A stretch of 64,000 nt of DNA from Heracleum sosnowskyi (taxonomy: Eukaryota; Streptophyta; Magnoliopsida; Apiales; Apiaceae), in contig JAUIZM010000016.1 of the NCBI GenBank assembly GCA_030848705.1, forward strand, positions 1,612,001-1,676,000, read 5' to 3'. Shown piece after piece: positions 22,141-32,913 of the stretch (the first letter of the stretch is position 1; the number at the start of each line of letters is the position of its first letter). Under the pieces are notes generated by a model. It searched no databases. It saw only the letters and a list, made by a program, of their open reading frames with translations, and was not told the DNA's origin. Made by a program: the position numbers and the translations under genes.

Positions 22141-24597
22141 CCAAGTTTCCTTGGGTCCTGTCTTGTTAGCCTTTGCATTCCCTTTTGTACCATTTTTCAC
22201 TTTGGACTCAGATTGATTCAAATCAATCTTTACCCTTGGTGTTGATTTCTGAGGGTTGCTCATATTTTCATTCATAGCATGCATAGTTGGAGGAACAATC
22301 ATGTTATTCATGTTCCATGGCATTTGTGGCATGTTAAACATATTCATGTAAGGATTAGACACAAATGGCATGCTAGCATATGGATTCTGAAATTGTGCAT
22401 ATGGAGCAAACATGTTAGGCATAACAGGCATTGTAGGCATGGAACTGTTCATTTCAGGCTTGGGCATTTTCACATTAGCAGATTTCTTAACAGATTTGCA
22501 GTTAGTAGACAAATGACTAACACTTCCACAATTAACACATGTCTTTCTAGGAGCATATTTATCAGGTGTGTAATTGTTGTGTTTGTTAATTCCTACTTTG
22601 CCATTCCTGTTATTCTTTTTATTTCCCTTAGCCTCATTTTGAACTTTTTCTACCTTGTCTTTCAATTGCTTGTTAGACAAGTGACCTACATTAGCTCTCT
22701 CAACAGGCTTCTCAACTTTCTTTGATTTACTAGACTCACCTTGAACAAAGTTCTTGGTGACAGGACCATACTTGTCATTAAGTCTAGTGAGTTTATTTTT
22801 TTCTTTTTCCGTCAACGAAACAGCCTGATCGGTTGATGGTTCATGTGTCAACGAAACATTGCATTTCGTTGACATATCAACCTCCAACAAATGATCATTG
22901 TTGTTTGTTGACTCTGTTTCTGATTCTAAGGTTTCACCAACATACCCTAGCTTCTCTTTGTTCCTTTTCCATGATTGCTCACAGAAGGATTCCACGCCTT
23001 GAACATTAATTATGTTGGCAGCAACATTCCTGGCATCCTTCCATTTTGCAATCACACCTTGTTCTATCTCAAGTTGTGTTTTAAGAATTTCTTCCCTTTG
23101 TAACACGTTCTCAAGTTCCTTCTTAGCATCCCTACTAACACACCTCATTTTCTCAAATTCAATGAGCTGTGCTTCTAACATTGCATTCCTATCACTTAAG
23201 AGCAGATTTGTCTCTTTTATTCTAGAATTCTCTTTGGTAAGTGATTTAAGAGTAACACGCAAATTATATAATACAGTAGACATTTCATTTACTGCACTAT
23301 CGCATTCCTCTTTAGAAAGCTCAGAAAGATTAGTAATTGTTACCTGGTTGCTTGAGGAACTTGCTTCCTGCTCATGATTGTCAGCCATAAGAGCCAAGTT
23401 GACATACTCAACATCATCATCAGAGTCTTCACCATTACCAGCCCAGTCATACTCCTGAGACATGAAAGCCTTTTCTTTTTCCTTGAGAAGTTCAAAGTAT
23501 TTCTTTTTATAATCAACAGGCTCAAATTTCCTGTTGCCCTTCTCAACCTTGGGCTTTCTGCAGTCTCCAGCAAAGTGACCAAGCATTCCACAATTGAAAC
23601 ATTTTGACTTAGACTTTTCAATCCAGTTTGTTTTGCTAGGTTGAAAGTCTCTTCTTGGTGGCCTTGCTTCTGAGTTTCTTTTGAACTTGAACTTAGAGAA
23701 TTTCCTAGACAGAAAAGCAATATGCTCATCAATCTCATCTAAGTCATTCAAGTTGGCTGGTTCTGATTCTTCTTCTTCTTCTGTCATCTTGTCTTTACCC
23801 TTGCTAACATCACTCCTACAACTAGGTCGACTAGTTGTGGCCTTTGCAGTTTCTTTGTTGTCATCTTCCAGTTGGTTCACAGATGCAATTAATGCAATAG
23901 ATCCACCCTTCTTCTGTACCTTTTCAATTTCCTCATCTTGCTCCATTTCCAGCTCATAAGTCTTCAAGGTTCCATAAAGCCTTTCAAGAGTGTAGTCTTT
24001 GTACTCTTGAGTGTTTCTAAGAGAAACAGTCATAGGCTTCCATTCTTTTGGAAGAGCTCTGAGAAATTTAAGGTTTGAATCCTTAGTTTGATAGATCCTC
24101 CCATACAGCTTTAATCCATTCAAAAGCTTCTGAAACCTACTAAACGTGTCATTTAGGGTTTCACCAGCTTTAAAATGAAAATGCTCATATTGTTGTATAA
24201 GGAGTTGCATTTTATTTTCCCTGACTTGCTCAGTTCCTTCACAGAGAGTTCTAACAGTATCCCATACTTCCTTAGAGGTTGTACAGTTGATAACATTGTC
24301 AAACATCTCTTGCTCCAAACCATTAAACAGAATGTTCATGGTTCTTTTGTCTTTATGGACTTCTGCAACATCTTCAACAGTCCATTCTGAGACAAGTTTT
24401 GGAATCTCTACATCAGGAGCATCATCTGGCAGTCCAACTCTCGAATCAAGCTTCATGGGAACGTGTGGACCTTTCTCAATGCAGTCTACATACCTCTCAT
24501 CCATAGACATGAGGTGTAAATGCATCTTTACTTTCCAGTGAAAGTAATTGTCCTTATCAAGAACTGGTATCTTCACACCTGCATCCTTCTTCACCAT
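22123..24597 (-). CDS. gag: Element B gag (capsid-nucleocapsid), 824 aa
   Basis: It starts [25 protein letters not shown]2/copia-type Gag core spans about residues 5-220 ([20 protein letters not shown]). A CCHC zinc knuckle [14 protein letters not shown] is near 335. A long coiled coil spans about 430-530 ([20 protein letters not shown]). A second knuckle-like [14 protein letters not shown] is near 690, and a Met/Pro/Asn-rich tail ends at ...KETWVPKST. It is larger than gag of most copia elements, as expected for SIRE. It starts about 50 bp downstream of the primer-binding site and is intact. It forms the virus-like particle and binds RNA. The C-terminal part holds three copies of the family-B word (22811-22876). 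Confidence 0.92.
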   Translation of the reverse strand: MVKKDAGVKIPVLDKDNYFHWKVKMHLHLMSMDERYVDCIEKGPHVPMKLDSRVGLPDDAPDVEIPKLVSEWTVEDVAEVHKDKRTMNILFNGLEQEMFDNVINCTTSKEVWDTVRTLCEGTEQVRENKMQLLIQQYEHFHFKAGETLNDTFSRFQKLLNGLKLYGRIYQTKDSNLKFLRALPKEWKPMTVSLRNTQEYKDYTLERLYGTLKTYELEMEQDEEIEKVQKKGGSIALIASVNQLEDDNKETAKATTSRPSCRSDVSKGKDKMTEEEEESEPANLNDLDEIDEHIAFLSRKFSKFKFKRNSEARPPRRDFQPSKTNWIEKSKSKCFNCGMLGHFAGDCRKPKVEKGNRKFEPVDYKKKYFELLKEKEKAFMSQEYDWAGNGEDSDDDVEYVNLALMADNHEQEASSSSNQVTITNLSELSKEECDSAVNEMSTVLYNLRVTLKSLTKENSRIKETNLLLSDRNAMLEAQLIEFEKMRCVSRDAKKELENVLQREEILKTQLEIEQGVIAKWKDARNVAANIINVQGVESFCEQSWKRNKEKLGYVGETLESETESTNNNDHLLEVDMSTKCNVSLTHEPSTDQAVSLTEKEKNKLTRLNDKYGPVTKNFVQGESSKSKKVEKPVERANVGHLSNKQLKDKVEKVQNEAKGNKKNNRNGKVGINKHNNYTPDKYAPRKTCVNCGSVSHLSTNCKSVKKSANVKMPKPEMNSSMPTMPVMPNMFAPYAQFQNPYASMPFVSNPYMNMFNMPQMPWNMNNMIVPPTMHAMNENMSNPQKSTPRVKIDLNQSESKVKNGTKGNAKANKTGPKETWVPKST
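22808..22880 (-). repeat. Family-B word inside gag C-terminal region
   Basis: GTCAACGAAACAG, GTCAACGAAACAT and ATTTCGTTGACAT occur within 70 bp, in both orientations. Confidence 0.75.
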
Positions 24598-24646
24598 GGT
24601 TTCTGTTTTTGGTCTTGATCTTTAAACTTCTTGTATGTTAGAAGCT

Positions 24647-24659
24647 TGCTCTGATACCA
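24647..24659 (-). other. Element B primer-binding site
   Basis: The minus strand TGGTATCAGAGCA is complementary to the 3' end of initiator Met-tRNA, two bases inside the 5' LTR. Confidence 0.92.
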
Positions 24660-24661
24660 AT

Positions 24662-25655
24662 TGTTAATCCCAAATGACCTAACAGAATTGTAGAAGGGGG
24701 GGGTTGAATACAATTTTGATATTTCTTTAACTTGAAAATACTTTATAAAATTAAACTGAACTGAATAAATAAAAACACAAGATATAAATAATTCAGTTGG
24801 ATTGTTTGATGATCCAACTGAAGTGTTTTTATTGCGGAAATAATCTGTGATACAAATGTACACAGCTGCTCAGTTACAAGGTTGTAGAGAAGAAAAATGC
24901 TCTCAAAGATAGCTAATACAAACTCTTTGTTTTTCTTCACACAAATAAAGTAACTGCTACACTTGGTTATATAAACCCAAGTTTACAACCCTATTTTTGG
25001 CTACACTAATAGTACAATGAGTAACCTCCAATAGTTTGCTTTTCATCCCTTTGTCCAGTGGTCCTTGGAGATCCTTGCTTTTGACTTCATGCTTATTATG
25101 ATCACTCCCAAGAGCCCAATTGGAAACTGGGATGTTTCCTTATTCCCCATGTCCATTTTAATGGTTTCCAATGCAAAGTACACTTCCACATCTCCTTTTT
25201 TGATCTGTCAGGAACCTGTCACTATCACTTTGTCAATTGTATAGAAAAGCAATAATGATTCGTTGATGGCATAGAGATGTGTTTCGTTGATAGCTTTATT
25301 CTTTGTTTCGTTGATGAGCTTCCTTGTTTCGTTGATAGAGTAATCTTCATTCCGTTGACATGTCTTCACTTAGGCAAAATTACAAGGCACTAAATATTTA
25401 CAATTAACCAACCTATTTTGCCTATCTAACCATTTAGTCAACATGACTTAGAAAACCTATCTAGTACTCAACAAACTGCATATCAAACTATGAAGTAATG
25501 TACAGTGCAATTGCTACATCACTCATTTCGTTGATGAGCTTCCTGTCAACGAAACACTGCAAAGCATGCTATTTCGTTGACAGTTACAAAATAACTTAAT
25601 ACAAAATCTACTAAGTGTTTTTATAATTATCATCAAGAACAACATATTCCTAACA
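24662..25655 (-). repeat. Element B 5' LTR (994 bp)
   Basis: This has the same ends and length as 12639-13632. It carries six copies of the family-B word and the hairpin at 24686-24715. The promoter should lie here; I could not single out a TATA box with confidence. Confidence 0.93.
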
Positions 25656-25660
25656 GTGAT
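25656..25660. repeat. Target-site duplication GTGAT, right of element B
   Basis: This is identical to 12634-12638. Confidence 0.92.
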
Positions 25661-26100
25661 CTCATTTTTTACTCTCTGTTTTATATGCCAAGTATATTCA
25701 TTCCCTTTCCAGTGGGCCAAGATGCAGTCAGAGAATGAATCATGCAACAATATTCTGCCTGTAAATTCTTGTTGTCACTTTGACTCTTTAAATTGCCTAA
25801 AGGTGTTATTTCTTCTTCTAATCAAAATCTTGTTCTCAAAAGCTTACTCCATTTCCGGTAAAGGTGAATCCCACTCAATGTAAGGCTCTTACAATGGTCT
25901 GTGCTTTGTTACGCATACTACTTATGTATTGTACATGCATACTCAAGCAAAAATGAAAATGTTGGAGGCAAAGAAGGAAGCTCTGACAAATGAGTGACAG
26001 ACATGGCTCTTAGACATCTAGTGGTTTAGACAGTGCCTTTTGATGACCTAGTATAGGTTTTTCTATCCCGCTTATGACTTTGCAATGTGGTTGTTAAAAA
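25661..26100 (+). pseudogene. CACTA-1 right part: possible captured exons
   Basis: TTTCCAG|TGGGCCAAGATGCAG near 25710 opens a frame WAKMQSENESCNNILP. Near 25950-26000 a frame AKMKMLEAKKEALTNE ends at TGA and looks like a helical protein C-terminus. The orientation matches the AMP deaminase fragment on the other side of element B. The gene is not recognised; the exon limits are guesses from splice-like sites. Confidence 0.35.
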
Positions 26101-26289
26101 TGAACATGTAATTTTCTTGTAGTACTTCTAAATTTTAATTTATGTTCTCTAGTGTTGGTGGATATTATTGGCTAATGTGGTTGGTTTGTTATTGGATTGG
26201 TTATCTTATTGGTGAATGAAATTAGGACTTGGTTTGGTTGTTGGTTTATTTGGTGGGAAATATAATATTTAAACAACATATTTTTATTT

Positions 26290-26620
26290 TGTTATACTTA
26301 GGGTGTTACTATAGCTATAATGGTGTGTTGCAATTGATAATATAACACGTGTGCCCCACATGTGGGACCCAATTTTTTGCAAAATTTTAATATCTTTGGT
26401 AACACAGAAAGTATGTTGGTGTAGAATGTTTATTGTGTTGCTGTAGATATTTTTAGTAACACAGTTTTCTATGTTACCTTAGGGGTCCTCAGTATGTTAC
26501 TATAGACCCCTATAGCAACTGCTGAGAACCTAACACGGCTCTGATGTTACCATAGCCCTTTTTGGGGCTATAGCAACGCAAAACTGGGCTTATAGCAACA
26601 TAGTTTTGTGGTTGCAAAAG
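26290..26620. repeat. CACTA-1 right subterminal repeats
   Basis: GTGTTACTATAGCTAT, TATGTTACCTTAG, TATGTTACTATAG, GATGTTACCATAGCC, GGCTATAGCAACGC and TTATAGCAACATAG mirror the left subterminal array. Confidence 0.7.
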
Positions 26621-26621
26621 G

Positions 26622-26638
26622 CCATTTATGGCGTAGTG
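26622..26638 (-). repeat. CACTA-1 right terminal inverted repeat
   Basis: CCATTTATGGCGTAGTG is the inverted partner of 9279-9295 and is followed by the TTC duplication at 26639-26641. Confidence 0.88.
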
Positions 26639-26641
26639 TTC

Positions 26642-27878
26642 CAAGAGGTAGACTCTGTAAGCAGTCCTTTCTATGGCATAACCCATGAAGATACCTTCAT
26701 AAGCTTTGGTGTCAAATTTTCCTTTCTTTTCATGGTTGTCCTTCATCATGAAGCACTTGCTACCAAACACATGAAAATACTTGACTGTAGGTTTCTTCTC
26801 AGTTAGCAAATAGTAAGGAGTGTTCCCATGAGTCTTGTTAATCAAGGTTCTGTTATGCATATAACAGGCTGTGTTAATAGCTTCTGCCCAGAAGTATGTA
26901 GGTAAGTTTGCATCATGTAGCATAGTTCTGGAAGCTTCAATAAGAGTTCTGTTCTTCCTCTCTACAACTCCATTCTGCTGTGGTGTTCTTGCAGCAGAAA
27001 ATTGTTGCACAATTCCTTTATCCTTGCAGAAATTACCAAGAGTGACATTTCTGAACTCAGTACCATTGTCACTTCTCAGAATTTGAACCTTGGCATTTGG
27101 AGTTCTGTCAAGAACTCTTAAGTGATCAATGATGACTTCAGCAGCTTCATCTTTTGATTCTAGATACTTCACCCAAGTATATCTAGAATAATCATCCACC
27201 ATGACTAATGCATATCTCTTCTTGGCTAAGGATGGAACATTTACTGGGCCAAAGAGATCCATATGAATTAGCTTGAGTGGTTATGTGTTGGTGTTGACTT
27301 GCTTTGACCTATGCACAGCTCTCCTCAATTTTCCCATTTGACAGTCCTCACACAGTCCTTCTTGACAGAATTCCTGTTGAGGTAGTCCTCTTACCAGTTC
27401 CTTCTTCATCAGCATATTCATTGTTTTGAAGTTTAGATGAGAGAGTTTCCTGTGCCAAAGCATGTTGTCACCAATAGTAGCTTTACTGTAGAAATAGTAA
27501 ATTTTGTCCTTCTTTGTTGAACTTAGATCAGCAACAAATAGGCTTCATTTCCTTACCCCTTTCAAAGAGAGGCTTCTATCTTTCTTGTGATAGATATTGC
27601 ACACAATCATGTCAAAATCAACCTTGAATCCTCTGTCACTGAATTGGCTGACACTGAGCAAGTTGTGCTTCAATCTATCAACAAGTGCAATATCATTAAT
27701 GACAACATTCCCAATTTCCAAACAGCCATATCCCACTGTGTAACCTTTGTTGTTGTCTCCAAAGGTTATGATTGGGCCAGCTTTCTCCACAAATTGTGAT
27801 AGCAGGGCTTTATCACCAGTCATGTGCCTTGAGCAGCCACTGTCAATAATCCACATGACCTGCTTCTTATTGTTGCCC
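26642..27878 (-). pseudogene. pol: Element A pol, first half: protease and integrase
   Basis: From 27876 leftward: protease [14 protein letters not shown], integrase zinc finger LWHRKLSHLNF...CEDCQMGK, then integrase core [15 protein letters not shown] and [10 protein letters not shown], ending AYRVYLLE at the CACTA boundary. Two in-frame stops break it: TGA near 27542 and TAA near 27278. The catalytic D, D and E residues remain. The rest of pol is at 7275-9278. It is preceded by the junction segment 27878-27913. Confidence 0.85.
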
Positions 27879-27913
27879 TGCAAAACAAATTGTATTTAAG
27901 AGGCATATGGTAC
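27878..27913 (-). other. gag/pol junction segment of element A, GT...AG, 36 nt
   Basis: It begins GTACC after a Trp codon, contains gag's TAA and ends TTTGTTTTGCAG before GG. gag and pol are in the same frame, separated by this stop-containing segment; its removal would leave an open Trp-Gly join. Confidence 0.6.
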
Positions 27914-30509
27914 CCAAACCTTGTTGGGTCCTGCTAATTCAGTATCAAAAGAGTATTCATCATTTTCAACTTTAACAACCACATCAGGAATCTTCTGTTG
28001 GACTTCTTTCTTCACCCACTCAGCTTTAGAATTAGACTTAGTCTTCTTCTTAGTGGATGTAGCCTTCTTACTGTTTCTAGTAGGCTCAGAAGTCTCAGTA
28101 GTTTGCATATAGAGACATTGTTCAGTAGATGAAATAGGCAGGTTGAAACAAGTACTCTTGGCAGTTATTTTACAAGGCATGCAATCAGTGTTGTTGCAGA
28201 CAACCATAGATCTATGCATAATGGGGGTTTTGTGTAAGTTACCATTTACCTTGGTCACATTGTTCTTGACCTCTTTTGGTTTCTTACAAACATGAGTTAA
28301 GTGATGTGAGGATCCACAACTATTGCATAGTTTTCTGGGAGCACTACCAACATTAGCATTGCCATTTCCTAACTTACCATTCCTGTTCTTAGATTTGTAG
28401 GTAACTGTGTCAACAGGATGTTCTGAAGTTGCTGTCGAGCTCTTCTTGACAGTACCTTTTACACCTTCTGTCTTGACAGTAGATTTAGAGGTTACTGTCT
28501 TCGAAGCTCTCTTGATATCATCTTTGGAACTTTTTGTCTTGCCATTACTGACAGCATCTTTAGAACATTCTGTCTGATTTTCTGGGAAAGTTACTGTCTT
28601 AGGGATTTTGACAGTATCTTTATCATCAACTGTTGTACTGTCAACACCCTCATCCTCATCATCAAGTTGTTGCTTGATGAGTATGGCTTCCTCATCAAAC
28701 TCAAGTTCAGAAAGTTGAAAAATTGGTTTGTTGATCTTTTTGAGAACATGAGGTTTGACAGAAGCATTAGTTGAACAATCCTGATTCACAATCTCCTTAC
28801 CAGGTCTCCTACCATACTCAAAACTTATCCCTACTTTCTGATCCTCTGTGTGCTTCTCATGATAATCCTGAAGTTGTTTGGATGAGTTTCAATAGGCCTT
28901 AATCTTGAATTCATTTTCACTAATTTCATTCCTTAGAAACTTTTCTATTTCTTTAGCACAGACTAATTCATTTTTAAGTTTTACATTTTCCTGTTCTAGA
29001 GACTCTAATCGACTGGTCTTTAACAAAAGCATGTCATTCTCAGAAGTGAGTGTTTCATTTAGTTTAGCTAATCTAGCAATCTCTTCATTAGCTACAGTTA
29101 AACTGGTATGAATGTTAAACATTTCAACACTCAACTCCTCAACAGTTTGTTTGTATTCTTCTTTAGACATTTCAAGTAAAACAAGTGAGGGTGCCTGACT
29201 TGGAGAGCTAGAGGAGAACTCATCAGACTTAGCCATGAGGGCTAGATTCACATATTCCTCTTCCTCTTCATCATCAGGATCATCCCAACATTTTCCCTCA
29301 GCCACATAGTCTTTTCCATGTCCTTTCTTGAAGTGTCCACTTGACCCTTTGTCCATTCTTTGATTCTGTTTTGGCCTTCTGCATTCAGTAGCAAAATGAC
29401 CAAGCTCATTATAGTTGTAACACCTAAACTTGGATCTGTCCACCATCCCTGTCTTGTAACCACCTTTTGTGGCACCACCTTCAACCTTGGAGGAATTCCC
29501 TCTGTTGAACCTTGATGTTTGACCTTGAGACTTATATGGCTTGTTTCTCTTGAATCTTATGTTTTTGAACTTCTTAGTCATGTAAGCCATAGTTGGATTA
29601 TCCATCTTTTCCATTTCTTCTAATGAATAGAAGTCTTCATCTTCAACATCAGTTAGTTGCAGCACTACCTTCTCATCATCATCCACAACCTCTTCAATCT
29701 TTAGAGAAGATACTTGAGCAGGTTGGGTGATTTAGACTCCTTCACTAGGTTGAGTGATTCTTGGCACATGAGCTACAAGAGCACCAGAAATTTTTGCCAT
29801 CTTTCCTCTTGATCCAGCTTGTATAGCTCTTTTCTGGAAAAATTCAAGCTCATATGATTTAAGCACACCATATAATGTTTCAAGGGAAACATTGTTTAGA
29901 TTTCTTCCTTCTCTTATGGCTGTGATTCTGTGCTCTAGATGCTCCAGGAAGTGTGAGTAAGAACTTAACATTTAACTCTTTCTTCTCATAGTACTTGCCA
30001 TGTATCTGTAGCTCAGTCAGCAGTTTACTGAACCTCTCAAACATTGTTGTTAGATCTTCTCCTGACTTTGCTATAAAGGCTTCATACTGTGAGATAAGAA
30101 TCTGTCTTTGATTGTCATTTACCTCTTCACTTCCTTCACATAATAACTCAATCTTAATCCACATTTCCTTGGCTGATGAGCATCCAATGACGTTTCCACA
30201 CATGGCTTTGTCCAAAGTGAGAGCATCAAGTAGGATGAGTTGCAAGTAATCATCCAAGGCCACCTTCTCTTTTTCTGGCTCCAGAAACTCTGAAGGTGAT
30301 TTAGAAATCCAGTGAGCTGGAATAAGAACACCATCCACAGTCGAGGCTTCAATCTCCTTCTGTGGAACAAAGGGACCATTTTGGAGGATACCCAAGTATA
30401 ATGGATTCACAGCTTTGATAAACAACAAGATTTTTCTTTTCCACACATTGTAATTCTCTTTATCAAAAGCTGGGATCTTTATGCTACTTGACTTCTGCAA
30501 ACTTGTCAT
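27914..30509 (-). pseudogene. gag: Element A gag, broken
   Basis: The likely start is MTSLQKSSSIKIPAF at 30509. The Gag core runs to about 29960, where a frameshift occurs. In-frame stops follow near 29731 (TAA) and 28888 (TGA). The zinc knuckle reads CYNYNELGHFATEC, with the second Cys replaced by Tyr. A coiled coil (about 29160-28900) and a second knuckle CNSCGSSHHLTHVC (about 28300) follow. The C-terminal region at 28431-28640 carries several family-A words (TTGACAGTA, TACTGTC). The order of domains equals element B's gag. Confidence 0.82.
28425..28645 (-). repeat. Family-A word cluster in gag
   Basis: CTTGACAGTACC, CTTGACAGTAG, GTTACTGTC (twice), TTACTGACAGC, TTGACAGTATC and TACTGTCAACACC lie within 220 bp, at the position matching the family-B cluster in B's gag. 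Confidence 0.72.
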
Positions 30510-30536
30510 GATCTCAGATTTGTAGAACAATTTGTC

Positions 30537-30549
30537 TGCTCTGATACCA
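30537..30549 (-). other. Element A primer-binding site
   Basis: The minus strand TGGTATCAGAGCA lies two bases from the inner LTR end at 30552. Confidence 0.9.
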
Positions 30550-30551
30550 GT

Positions 30552-31525
30552 TGTTGGTCCTTGAATATTGCAGAAGGGGGGGGGTTGAATGCAATACTGA
30601 TAAATCTCAATCTACGCTTCAACAACTAAAACTAAGATTTAAGTTTATAAATTTAAGAATTGCAAACACGAGTAGACACAAGTAGTTTTTCTCACAAAAT
30701 AAATGTTTTATTTATTTTGAAAAGTGTTGCTACAACCTCAAGAAAAATATCAGTTTTCTTCAGCTTCAATTCCTCGAGTGATACATAAAATGAATTGAGA
30801 GATAGTCTAAGTAAACTTATCATATCTCTATCATCACGGGTTTGTGAAGCTGCTGTCATTTTCATGTGGCAGCTTCTTACAAATTGCCTACCCATGAGTC
30901 TTACCTAAATTGCTATACAAACAAGTTTATCATTACTGGAAAAAGCAATCTGGATACATTTTATATTTAGCTAACACAATTCAGTAGATGTTGATTTGTC
31001 ATACTCTTGAATTGGTGAGCTTTACCATGTGATCTCTCAAGCTTCTGTCATAGTCTTGCAGACCTGATGCAGTGTTGGGATACTGCAGCACGCATGTTTC
31101 TTGAACATCCAAACTGTCACATGTTTGACTGGGTAGATCCCCAATACAAAGATGATCCCTTTGAGACAGTATCCTGATCTTCAAGCTTGTTGTCACAAGA
31201 ATGTGCTTTTGGTGACAGTAAGAAATCCCCGCAATAGATGCTGTCAGGATTTCCAAGCTTGCTGTTAGACTAAGGTAAAGTTGCTGTCTCAGGGCCTCCG
31301 CCAATGTTGCTGTCAGAGTGGATATATTGTCGTGACTTGCAACATGTTGTCTTCTTGTAACCTTAATGTTAGTGCCATGACAGTAATATTTATTCTTGTT
31401 GTCTTGTTTGAGCACTTCTTGAGGCTTGAACAAACAAATGAACTTCTACCAAGATGTACTAAGATCTTATTTAACAGTAAACAAAATGGTTACAAGAACA
31501 TACTCTGGCTGTGACAGTATGTTCA
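30552..31525 (-). repeat. Element A 5' LTR
   Basis: The inner end (...GGACCAACA on the minus strand) is clear from the primer-binding site. The outer end is uncertain: candidate TG starts are at 31476, 31516 and 31525. I favour the outer ones because a family-A word (GTGACAGTATG) lies at 31511-31521. It is related to the LTR at 56181. It contains words at 31100-31400 (GGTGACAGTAAG, CATGACAGTAAT, GCTGTCAG) and the hairpin at 30566-30596. Confidence 0.75.
30566..30596 (-). other. Conserved LTR hairpin, element A
   Basis: TATTGCA ... TGCAATA forms a 7-bp stem around a G-run loop. Compared with element B, one stem pair differs on both sides (compensatory change). Confidence 0.7.
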
Positions 31526-32425
31526 ACTTAATAGAATTAAGTAATACAAAATACAAAGTTAAGTTGTCTTCTAAGCTATCACCCTTAAATCCTAACACAT
31601 ACTGAGTAGGCATTTTCTCTTGCAAGAAAAGCCTGACCTCATCAGGAATAAAGGCATTGCCTTGGAAACCATTTGCCTTATCACTGTTGACTAAGGACTT
31701 AACATTGTCATCACTAATTCTACATATTGGTGGAATTATATCATCCTCAAAAATCACATCGGGACTTAAGTGAGAGAATATTAATTGAAAAAATCTAAGA
31801 AAACAGACATAGCCACATTTATCTGATTTCCTATCACTTAAAGCTTTTAAAAAAAAGTACCATAGTCAAAAACTATAGAATGGATTATAGAGTACCCCAT
31901 CTTGAGAGATCCTGATGGTAGAGCATCAAAATTAGATGTCTTGTTCAAGAAACAGTGACTTATGATGTAAAAGAAGAAGTTCCATTCTTTCTTAAGCTTT
32001 GTCCTGGAAAGATTGCCATACCTTTTTACTTCGCCATTGTACCCCAATTTTGTAACAAACTCAAAGAGAGTTGAGCCAGCAACAGCATCAAGAGTTTGGT
32101 CATTCAGAATCGGCAAATGAAGTGCCTCTTCAACAATAGCAAGAGTCACATGATATGTAACATCATTGAATACAAAATTCATCAGGACCATTCCTGATGG
32201 TCCTCGACCAAAAACAACTATATTCCAAACCTGCTTCACGGACTTAAAAGACACTTTCGCAGGTTGGGTTAAAGCATACTTCACTGGACTTGAAGCAAGA
32301 AAATCCTGTATTATCTGAAATTCATGAGGTAAATCCTGATGGTCTAAAACAACAACGAAGTTATTGGTGGCAAATGTAACTCCGTTAACCACAGTTTGCT
32401 CGTTCATGAAAGATGATGAGGCCAT
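31526..32425 (-). pseudogene. Element C third ORF (envelope-position), N-terminal part
   Basis: It starts MASSSFMNEQTVVNG at 32425 and reads 192 codons, with a block (HLPILNDQTLDAV, LKKEWNFFFYIISHCF, SNFDALPSGSL) aligning in character with B's SNFDALTNSMLILL region. A stop or frameshift near 31847 breaks it; the frame resumes at 31757 (MIFEDDIIPPICRISDD) and runs to element A's LTR. This is the third example in the window of this ORF at the same position. Function unknown. Confidence 0.7.
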
Positions 32426-32913
32426 TGTAAGAGAGATTTGAGATTTGAGATTTGGGAATTAGGGTTCGTGAGCATAGAGAGTTTGAGAAGATGAAAAACT
32501 GATGATTGTGATAGTAATGTTCGAAATAGAAAGGTGAAATTATTTTGTTAAAACAAAAAATTACTCTCAGTGACATGTGGCAAGATGTAATTTGTGCACA
32601 AATAATTAGTGGACCAAATTACGTGTGTAATTAAACATAACTGCACCGCTTTTTATGTGTATCTATATGTATATAACTATAAGTGAGACACACGCGCTAG
32701 ACAGTTGTCCAACTAAAACTCAAACGTTTCCTATCAATTACTGACAAAAAATAGGCACAAATAAAGCAAATTAAAATGCTGACCTGTCCATCAGGATTGT
32801 CCAGTTGACTTCTGTCAGGATTGTGTCCTGTCAGTTTCTGATCACAAATACATACCTTATATGATAACCATCAGGATTTGAAAGTCATCAGGAATTGCTC
32901 TCTGATGCTTTTC
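32426..32913 (-). other. Element C pol to third-ORF spacer with word cluster
   Basis: Non-coding. CCATCAGGATTG, GTCAGGATTG, CCATCAGGATTTG and TCATCAGGAATTG occur at 32789-32895, the same type of cluster and the same place as in A and B but with a different word. Confidence 0.65.

Larger units (their letters stand above)
12639..25655 (-). mobile_element. Complete SIRE/Maximus-type Ty1/copia element B
   Basis: The 13,017-bp element has two 994-bp LTRs, a perfect GTGAT duplication, a primer-binding site complementary to initiator Met-tRNA, a polypurine tract (PPT), and three long uninterrupted ORFs (gag, pol, third ORF) in the order expected for SIRE. Aligning the LTRs by eye I find one difference (G at about 13006 versus T at about 25027), so insertion was very recent. 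It sits inside CACTA-1, which sits inside element A. It is the youngest and the only potentially autonomous element here. gag and pol are in different frames; see the junction entry at 22103-22140. Confidence 0.93.
9279..26638. mobile_element. Pack-type CACTA transposon (CACTA-1), itself split by element B
   Basis: The left end CACTACGCCATAGATGG and the right end, read inward, CACTACGCCATAAATGG form 17-bp terminal inverted repeats with one mismatch and a TTC duplication. Subterminal copies of GTTACTATAG, GTTGCTATAG and TATGGTAACAT occur in both orientations at both ends, as in CACTA elements. Without element B it is about 4.3 kb. No transposase is visible. It carries intron-exon pieces of host genes (AMP deaminase and unidentified ones), so it is non-autonomous and depended on a transposase elsewhere. 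Confidence 0.85.
1..31525 (-). mobile_element. SIRE/Maximus-type Ty1/copia element A (nested, 3' end outside window)
   Basis: One minus-strand element is rebuilt from three pieces: the 5' LTR, gag and first half of pol (about 31525-26642), the second half of pol, spacer and start of the third ORF (9278-5323), and the rest of the third ORF (742-1). The pol pieces meet exactly across a CACTA insertion with TSD TTC; the third-ORF pieces meet across a Gypsy solo LTR with TSD CACAT. The 3' LTR lies left of base 1. gag and pol carry nonsense codons and a frameshift, so the copy is dead. It was inserted into the third ORF of element C. The outer LTR edge is uncertain (31476, 31516 or 31525). Confidence 0.85.

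Noticed and set aside
24647..24659. Fragment of a tRNA gene (TGCTCTGATACCA)
   Set aside because: It is only the 13-nt primer-binding site next to an LTR, repeated at the same place in A and C.
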